DNA from: Candidatus Uhrbacteria bacterium
GTDB lineage: Bacteria > Patescibacteriota > Patescibacteriia > 2-12-FULL-60-25
Assembly (NCBI GenBank): GCA_009691315.1
Contig: SICT01000030.1
Location: 1 to 11,488 of the forward strand
DNA length: 11,488 nt
Reading direction: 5' to 3'
Shown here: one piece after another, positions 8,164 through 11,488 of the stretch
How the letters are laid out: every line of letters starts with the position of its first letter
Position numbering within the stretch: the stretch's first letter is position 1
Position numbers and translations under genes: made by a program
Notes under the pieces: generated by a model
Databases searched by the model: none
What the model saw: the letters and a program-made list of their open reading frames with translations, nothing else
What the model was told of the DNA's origin: nothing

Positions 8164-8406
8164 ATGTTCAAAGAAAAAGCGTTAGGCCTGACGACAGGCA
8201 TTTTCTGTGGAGCCTGGTGGTTTGTATGGATGCTTATGGCCATGAATGGCGGCTATGGCAAAGAAATGCTCATGCTCGTCGGCCCCATGCACCCAGGATT
8301 CTCCCTGAGTTTTGGTGGTGCCATTTGGATGGGCGTCTTGCACCTCGTCGTGGGTTTTGTTCTCGGGTACGTCTTTGCTTGGTTGTACAACAAATTAGCG
8401 AAATAG
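8164..8406 (+). CDS. Small two-helix membrane protein (holin-annotated type)
   Basis: An 80-residue protein with two predicted transmembrane helices, at about residues 6-27 (Trp/Met rich) and 51-76, joined by a polar loop of about 23 residues with Gly, Pro and His. The C-terminal pattern FAWLYNKL recurs in short membrane proteins that databases often label 'bacteriophage holin', which occur widely outside prophages; nothing else here suggests phage. The role is therefore open: small membrane protein, perhaps structural. The start is chosen because the hydrophobic helix begins directly after it. There is no Shine-Dalgarno in the 20 bases before the ATG. A longer overlapping frame from 8133 is rejected: it lacks the membrane pattern and runs through the terminator. 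The gene has its own promoter and a strong terminator. Confidence 0.8.
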   Translation: MFKEKALGLTTGIFCGAWWFVWMLMAMNGGYGKEMLMLVGPMHPGFSLSFGGAIWMGVLHLVVGFVLGYVFAWLYNKLAK

Positions 8407-8419
8407 CCTTTCAATCAAG

Positions 8420-8449
8420 AACCCCTCCGACCAAGATCGGAGGGGTTTT
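8420..8449 (+). terminator. Intrinsic terminator after the small membrane protein gene
   Basis: AACCCCTCCGA (8420-8430) pairs perfectly with 8437-8447 around a 6-nt CCAAGA loop, with TTTT at 8446-8449. The stem is GC rich and starts 14 bp after the stop codon. It can also fold on the other strand and protect against read-through from the converging gene. Confidence 0.9.
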
Positions 8450-8465
8450 GTATTTCTAAATTTTA

Positions 8466-8477
8466 GTACCTGGTACC
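8466..8477. repeat. GGTACC-type repeat, left copy
   Basis: GTACCTGGTACC is the exact reverse complement of 9281-9292. The element is itself almost palindromic (two GGTACC-like halves around one central base), so the orientation rests mainly on the central T. Together with the right copy it brackets the 205-residue gene over 827 bp. Confidence 0.6.
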
Positions 8478-8579
8478 CAAATCATATTTTCGATCAAGCG
8501 TTTTACCAGGCTCAGTCGAAACGAGCCATGAAACGAGCGCAAGTGTTTCAGCGGGATAAAATTGCGAAACTGATACTTT

Positions 8580-9197
8580 CTACTTTTTTTGAATAACCTT
8601 TTCAGATGTTAAATCAATCACCCCATTCTTTATTGAGTATTCTAAGATAGAGCCGTTTCTTCCATATGTAGTCACGGCAACGACATCTCCTCGTTTTTCA
8701 AAAACGACTCTTTCATTTTGCCCCTCGTTTAACAAATCCGTAGAGTTGCCTTTGGCATCAATGAATGTTAAACCATCAACAGAGGCCCCATGTTTTTTGA
8801 GGTAGGTAACGGTTGTATCATCAATCGCGATGGCATCTGTATCTTCAACCACTGACTTAACTTGTTCAATGAGTTCATCTTTAGTAAAAGAAGGTACACG
8901 ACCCAGATACAATTTACTATATAAATCACCTATATGTCGCTCATTTATATAGACACCGATTTGCATGACGGGAGATCGTATGAGTCTTTTTGGTTCTCCA
9001 ATTGAGAGACCGGCGATTTTTAATCCCTGTATCCAATAGTTGTAGTCAGCAATCATTTGCCCTCTATTTTCGTATACGATATGAGTTGGATCAGGCATTT
9101 TTTTTGCTTGAGCCTCTGTGCCTGCTGCCATAAGGCTTAGCCCGGCCATTATTCCTCTGATTTTTTTACCGGGTCTTATTGATTCAAAGGGAGACAT
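8580..9197 (-). CDS. Putative exported protein of unknown function
   Basis: A 205-residue protein that I do not recognise. The N-terminus looks like a Sec signal peptide: a basic n-region (RPGKKIR, 8-14), a modest hydrophobic core (GIMAGLSLMAAG, 15-26) and a signal peptidase I site A29-Q-A31 before KK, giving a mature form of about 174 residues. The core is short and only moderately hydrophobic, so export is likely but not certain. The rest is mixed alpha/beta, without cysteines and without catalytic motifs I can name; the C-terminal part (about 130-200) appears to consist of beta strands with short turns (DAKGNST, KRGDVV, GRNGS). The gene has its own promoter with a very short leader and converges on the 8164 membrane protein gene. 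It is flanked by GGTACC-type repeats. A lineage-specific envelope or secreted protein is a reasonable guess only. Confidence 0.8.
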   Translation of the reverse strand: MSPFESIRPGKKIRGIMAGLSLMAAGTEAQAKKMPDPTHIVYENRGQMIADYNYWIQGLKIAGLSIGEPKRLIRSPVMQIGVYINERHIGDLYSKLYLGRVPSFTKDELIEQVKSVVEDTDAIAIDDTTVTYLKKHGASVDGLTFIDAKGNSTDLLNEGQNERVVFEKRGDVVAVTTYGRNGSILEYSIKNGVIDLTSEKVIQKK

Positions 9198-9207
9198 AGT
9201 TAGTAAT

Positions 9208-9213
9208 ATTATA
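9208..9213 (-). promoter_or_regulatory. -10 box of the exported-protein gene
   Basis: A perfect TATAAT on the minus strand (9213-9208) lies 10 bases before ATG 9197. The -35 position (TTTCTT) is weak. With a start near 9201 the leader would be only about four bases, and no Shine-Dalgarno exists. Confidence 0.55.
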
Positions 9214-9280
9214 TCTTAATGTGTCCTCAAAAGAAAATTCTTTTAAAGCAAAGTACTCCATTTCAGGAAAGTCTGATCGT

Positions 9281-9310
9281 GGTACCAGGTACCGGATTAG
9301 GTGCCGGATT
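9281..9310. repeat. GGTRCC repeat cluster, right copy
   Basis: Three GGTRCC units occur at 9281, 9288 and 9300. The first two form GGTACC-A-GGTACC, whose first 12 bases are the reverse complement of 8466-8477. GGTACCGGATT (9288-9298) and GGTGCCGGATT (9300-9310) are direct repeats with one mismatch and a 12-bp period. The cluster runs into the -35 box of the probable rpoB promoter. Confidence 0.65.
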
Positions 9311-9338
9311 TGACAAGACCCAAGAGCCTTGATAGACT
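9310..9338 (+). promoter_or_regulatory. Probable rpoB promoter
   Basis: A consensus TTGACA (9310-9315) is followed after 17 bp by TAGACT (9333-9338), four of six matches to TATAAT. The start would be near 9345, giving a leader of about 255 nt before ATG 9602. It is the best plus-strand -35/-10 pair in this intergenic region. Confidence 0.55.
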
Positions 9339-9357
9339 CCCCCTACAAAACACGCGG

Positions 9358-9389
9358 TTGACAGGACATCGTAGCTACTGTCCGGTCAA
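9358..9389. repeat. Imperfect inverted repeat in the rpoB leader
   Basis: Arms TTGACAGGACA (9358-9368) and TGTCCGGTCAA (9379-9389) pair at 10 of 11 positions around a 10-nt loop containing the palindrome GTAGCTAC. It could be an RNA hairpin or a protein-binding site. The TTGACA inside it has no partner -10 box at a normal distance. Confidence 0.7.
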
Positions 9390-9393
9390 ATTA

Positions 9394-9411
9394 AGCCCAT
9401 TTTTAATGGCT
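9394..9411. repeat. Small bulged hairpin in the rpoB leader
   Basis: AGCC-C-ATT (9394-9401) pairs with AATGGCT (9405-9411) around a TTT loop, with C9398 bulged. Seven base pairs, moderate stability, five bases after the preceding inverted repeat. Confidence 0.5.
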
Positions 9412-9439
9412 CAAAATAAGTTATAAACAATCTATCCAC

Positions 9440-9460
9440 AATCCCGACATTATCGGGATT
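9440..9460 (+). terminator. Attenuator-like hairpin in the rpoB leader
   Basis: AATCCCGA (9440-9447) pairs perfectly with TCGGGATT (9453-9460) around a 5-nt loop, followed by the T-rich CTTTGGTTGTTTG. The T tract is interrupted, so complete termination is unlikely; partial termination or pausing is possible. Confidence 0.5.
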
Positions 9461-9601
9461 CTTTGGTTGTTTGTCCGCGTGAAGGTTAGTCTAAAAATTC
9501 AAGGGCAGTGTTCTCTACCTGATCACCATAGATCCCCGGCTTTATTTTCCGTCATCTTTGGTCTCGGGTGGACAGCAACTCGTCCTTAACTTCCACGACC
9601 C

Positions 9602-11488
9602 ATGCCTGCGATGCAATTTCGACGCCAGCCCACCAAAGAGTCTGAGCGTCGCTATTTTACGGCGGCCCGTGATGCCATGGCCCTGCCAGATCTGATCGAA
9701 GTGCAGAAAGCCTCTTACCGTTGGTTTTTGGAAGTAGGAATTCGGGAGTTGTTTAAGGAAATTTCGCCGATTAAAGACTTTATCGGACGAGATTTGGAAT
9801 TACAGTTTATCGATTATTTTTTCGATGAGGCAAAATTTGATGAGAAAACATCCAAAGCGAAGAACGTGAATTATGAAGCGCCGCTTCGTGTCAAAACGCG
9901 TTTGATCAACAAACGTTCTAATTCTGAAAAAGACCAGGAAGTGTATTTGGGAGATCTTCCGCTCATGACCGATCGTGGAACATTCATTATCAATGGCATT
10001 GAGCGTGTCGTTGTGTCACAGCTCGTGCGTTCTGCCGGGGCTTTTTTTACCGCAGAGCTGATGCATGGGCGCAAACACTACGGCGCCAAAGTCATTCCAA
10101 ATCGTGGTGCGTGGTTGGAATTTGAAACGGATAGCAATAATGTTATTTGGGTCAAGATTGATCGCAAGCGCAAAGTCGCGGCGACCTCGCTCATTCGCGC
10201 CTTTGGCATTGGGAATGATGAGGATATTAAAAAATTATTTGAAGATGTAGAGATTCACCCACTTAATCATTATATTGAGTCGACCTTGGCGAAAGATATC
10301 GCCAAAAATGAAGAGGATGGATATATCGAAGTGTATAAACGTATTCGTCCAGGTGATCTCGCGACCTCTGATAATGCGCGTTCCCTCATTCATGCAATGT
10401 TTTTTAATTTTGATCGCTATGATTTGGGATCGGTTGGACGTTATAAATTTAATCAACGTTTTGGACTGGCCGCGGATCACGATCACATTTCAAAAGAAGA
10501 AAATCGCATTCTGACCAAAGAAGATTTGATTTCTATTTTGCGTGAAATTATTCGTTTGAATATTAGTCAGGAAGAAGCGGATGATGTGGACCATTTGGGA
10601 AATCGTCGTGTGCGTGCGGTGGGGGAATTGGTACAAAATCGTTTCCGAATCGGACTGTCACGTATGGAGCGTATTGTGAAAGATCGTATGTCAACGCTCG
10701 ACATGACGCTGATCACTCCAGCCAAATTGATTAATGCACGTCCGGTAATTGGCGCGGTGCGTGAGTTTTTTATGAGTTCTCAGTTATCACAGTTCATGGA
10801 CCAGACGAATCCACTATCTGAGCTTGAGCATAAACGTCGTTTATCAGCCATGGGTCCGGGAGGTTTGACCCGTGAGCGTGCAGGCTTTGATGTTCGTGAC
10901 GTGCATCGCACGCACTATGGTCGTATTTGTCCGATTGCTTCTCCGGAAGGACCGAACATCGGGCTTGTCGGTCACATGGCTTGTTATGCTCGTATTAATG
11001 AATATGGATTTATTGAGACGCCTTATCGCGTGGTAAAAAGCTGGGCGAAAAATGATGGGAAAGATTCCGTGGGAGAGACGTTGCGCGTGGATGTGAGTGA
11101 CGGGGAAGGAAAGATCGTGGCGGAAGCAAAAACAAAAGTTGATAAAAAAATTGCGGATCAATTAAAAACTATTTCTATTGATCGGGTGCCCGTGGTGCCA
11201 CATGTGACAGAAGAAATTGTGTATCTCAATGCGTTTACGGAAGAGCGTGGAACAACCGCGCCAGCCACGACGGACATTGATCGCGGAGGATATTTTGCGG
11301 CCGAACGGGCGAGTGTGCGTAAAAATGGCGAACCGACGATCGTGGACGTTCATGAGATTGATTATATGGATGTGTCGTCCAAAGAAATTTTGTCGATTGG
11401 GACCTCGCTTATTCCATTTGTGGAACACGATGATGGACATCGTGCACTCATGGGAACGAACATGCAGCGTCAGGCGGTGCCGTGTATC
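9602..11488 (+). CDS. rpoB: DNA-directed RNA polymerase beta subunit, C-terminus cut by window edge
   Basis: The frame is open from ATG 9602 to the right edge (629 codons). The product is the catalytic beta subunit of the core RNA polymerase. The N-terminal part has the usual protrusion motifs (MALPDLIEVQKASYRWFLE; GDLPLMTDRGTFIINGIERV). The rifampicin region is clear at 391-417, and is followed by GPGGLTRERAGFDVRDVHRT and YGRICPIASPEGPNIGL. Positions equivalent to E. coli Q513, D516, H526 and S531 are Q397, D400, H410 and S415, the sensitive-type residues; neighbours differ (T402, L408, E409, L414, M417). The beta-lobe region is shorter than in E. coli, as in most non-proteobacteria. ATG 9611 is a possible alternative start. 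The gene is not preceded by rplJ/rplL, the common bacterial neighbours, but stands behind its own long leader; rpoC is expected downstream, outside the window. Confidence 0.98.
   Translation, partial: MPAMQFRRQPTKESERRYFTAARDAMALPDLIEVQKASYRWFLEVGIRELFKEISPIKDFIGRDLELQFIDYFFDEAKFDEKTSKAKNVNYEAPLRVKTRLINKRSNSEKDQEVYLGDLPLMTDRGTFIINGIERVVVSQLVRSAGAFFTAELMHGRKHYGAKVIPNRGAWLEFETDSNNVIWVKIDRKRKVAATSLIRAFGIGNDEDIKKLFEDVEIHPLNHYIESTLAKDIAKNEEDGYIEVYKRIRPGDLATSDNARSLIHAMFFNFDRYDLGSVGRYKFNQRFGLAADHDHISKEENRILTKEDLISILREIIRLNISQEEADDVDHLGNRRVRAVGELVQNRFRIGLSRMERIVKDRMSTLDMTLITPAKLINARPVIGAVREFFMSSQLSQFMDQTNPLSELEHKRRLSAMGPGGLTRERAGFDVRDVHRTHYGRICPIASPEGPNIGLVGHMACYARINEYGFIETPYRVVKSWAKNDGKDSVGETLRVDVSDGEGKIVAEAKTKVDKKIADQLKTISIDRVPVVPHVTEEIVYLNAFTEERGTTAPATTDIDRGGYFAAERASVRKNGEPTIVDVHEIDYMDVSSKEILSIGTSLIPFVEHDDGHRALMGTNMQRQAVPCI

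Larger units (their letters stand above)
8407..8579. other. Convergent intergenic region
   Basis: Besides the terminator at 8420-8449 and the GGTACC-type repeat at 8466-8477, the stretch holds a short direct repeat, GAAACGAGC at 8518-8526 and 8530-8538. A weak GTTTC/GAAAC stem lies downstream of the minus-strand gene, too poor to call as its terminator. I see no other feature. Confidence 0.6.
9339..9601 (+). promoter_or_regulatory. Long structured leader of rpoB
   Basis: About 260 bp without a convincing gene. It holds three consecutive inverted repeats (9358-9389, 9394-9411, 9440-9460), and then about 140 bp in which I see no clear element. No Shine-Dalgarno precedes ATG 9602, and an in-frame TAA at 9587-9589 rules out an upstream start. 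A six-codon frame 9406-9426 is too short to call. The layout would suit attenuation or autoregulation of rpoB; this is inference. Confidence 0.45.

Noticed and set aside
8164..8406. Prophage remnant based on the holin-like protein
   Set aside because: No endolysin, tail, capsid or integrase gene is present, and such small membrane proteins occur widely outside prophages.
8133..8459. A 108-codon plus-strand frame overlapping the small membrane protein gene
   Set aside because: It runs through the strong terminator at 8420-8449, is rich in Arg/Trp/His without domain pattern, and the 80-residue frame at 8164 has a clear two-helix membrane pattern.
9358..9363. TTGACA as the -35 box of an rpoB promoter
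   Set aside because: At 17 bp the partner is TCCGGT; nothing like a -10 box stands at 16-18 bp. It is better explained as part of the inverted repeat 9358-9389.
9421..9440. Two DnaA-box-like 9-mers, TTATAAACA and CTATCCACA
   Set aside because: Each differs from TTATCCACA by one base, they are only two, and neither dnaA nor dnaN nor an AT-rich unwinding region is nearby. Not enough for an origin.

Overview
The window looks like chromosomal DNA from a bacterium of the Candidate Phyla Radiation (Patescibacteria), possibly near the Uhrbacteria/Magasanikbacteria group. This is an inference from the style of the RpoB sequence, a very long helical-repeat orphan protein, a tRNA without an encoded CCA end, and genes with almost no 5' leader. 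No marker in the window proves the lineage.

Layout from left to right: (1) positions 1-2348, minus strand, the N-terminal 782 residues of a SWIM zinc-finger SNF2-family ATPase whose C-terminus lies beyond the left edge. (2) A 106-bp divergent intergenic region with a near-consensus promoter and an 8-bp inverted repeat over its start point, driving (3) a class II Fic protein with a C-terminal winged helix at 2455-3507. (4) A 14-bp perfect bidirectional terminator hairpin directly abutting (5) tRNA-Ser(CGA) on the minus strand at 3545-3631. (6) A divergent region carrying the tRNA promoter and an extended -10 promoter, then (7) a 1438-residue orphan at 3746-8062 with about twelve alpha-helical repeats, a Cys/Gly-rich module and a GNAT-like C-terminal domain. 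(8) A small two-helix membrane protein at 8164-8406 with a strong terminator. (9) A convergent 205-residue putative exported orphan at 8580-9197, flanked by GGTACC-type repeats. (10) About 400 bp holding a promoter and three hairpins, leading to (11) the first 629 residues of rpoB (9602 to the right edge).

Functionally this is mostly a mix of single transcription units: remodelling ATPase, Fic enzyme, tRNA, orphan, RNA polymerase. No long operon is visible. No CRISPR array, transposase or integrase is seen. The most unusual items are the 1438-residue protein, the very short leaders in front of it and of the 205-residue gene, the self-regulation layout of fic, the structured rpoB leader, and the paired GGTACC repeats.
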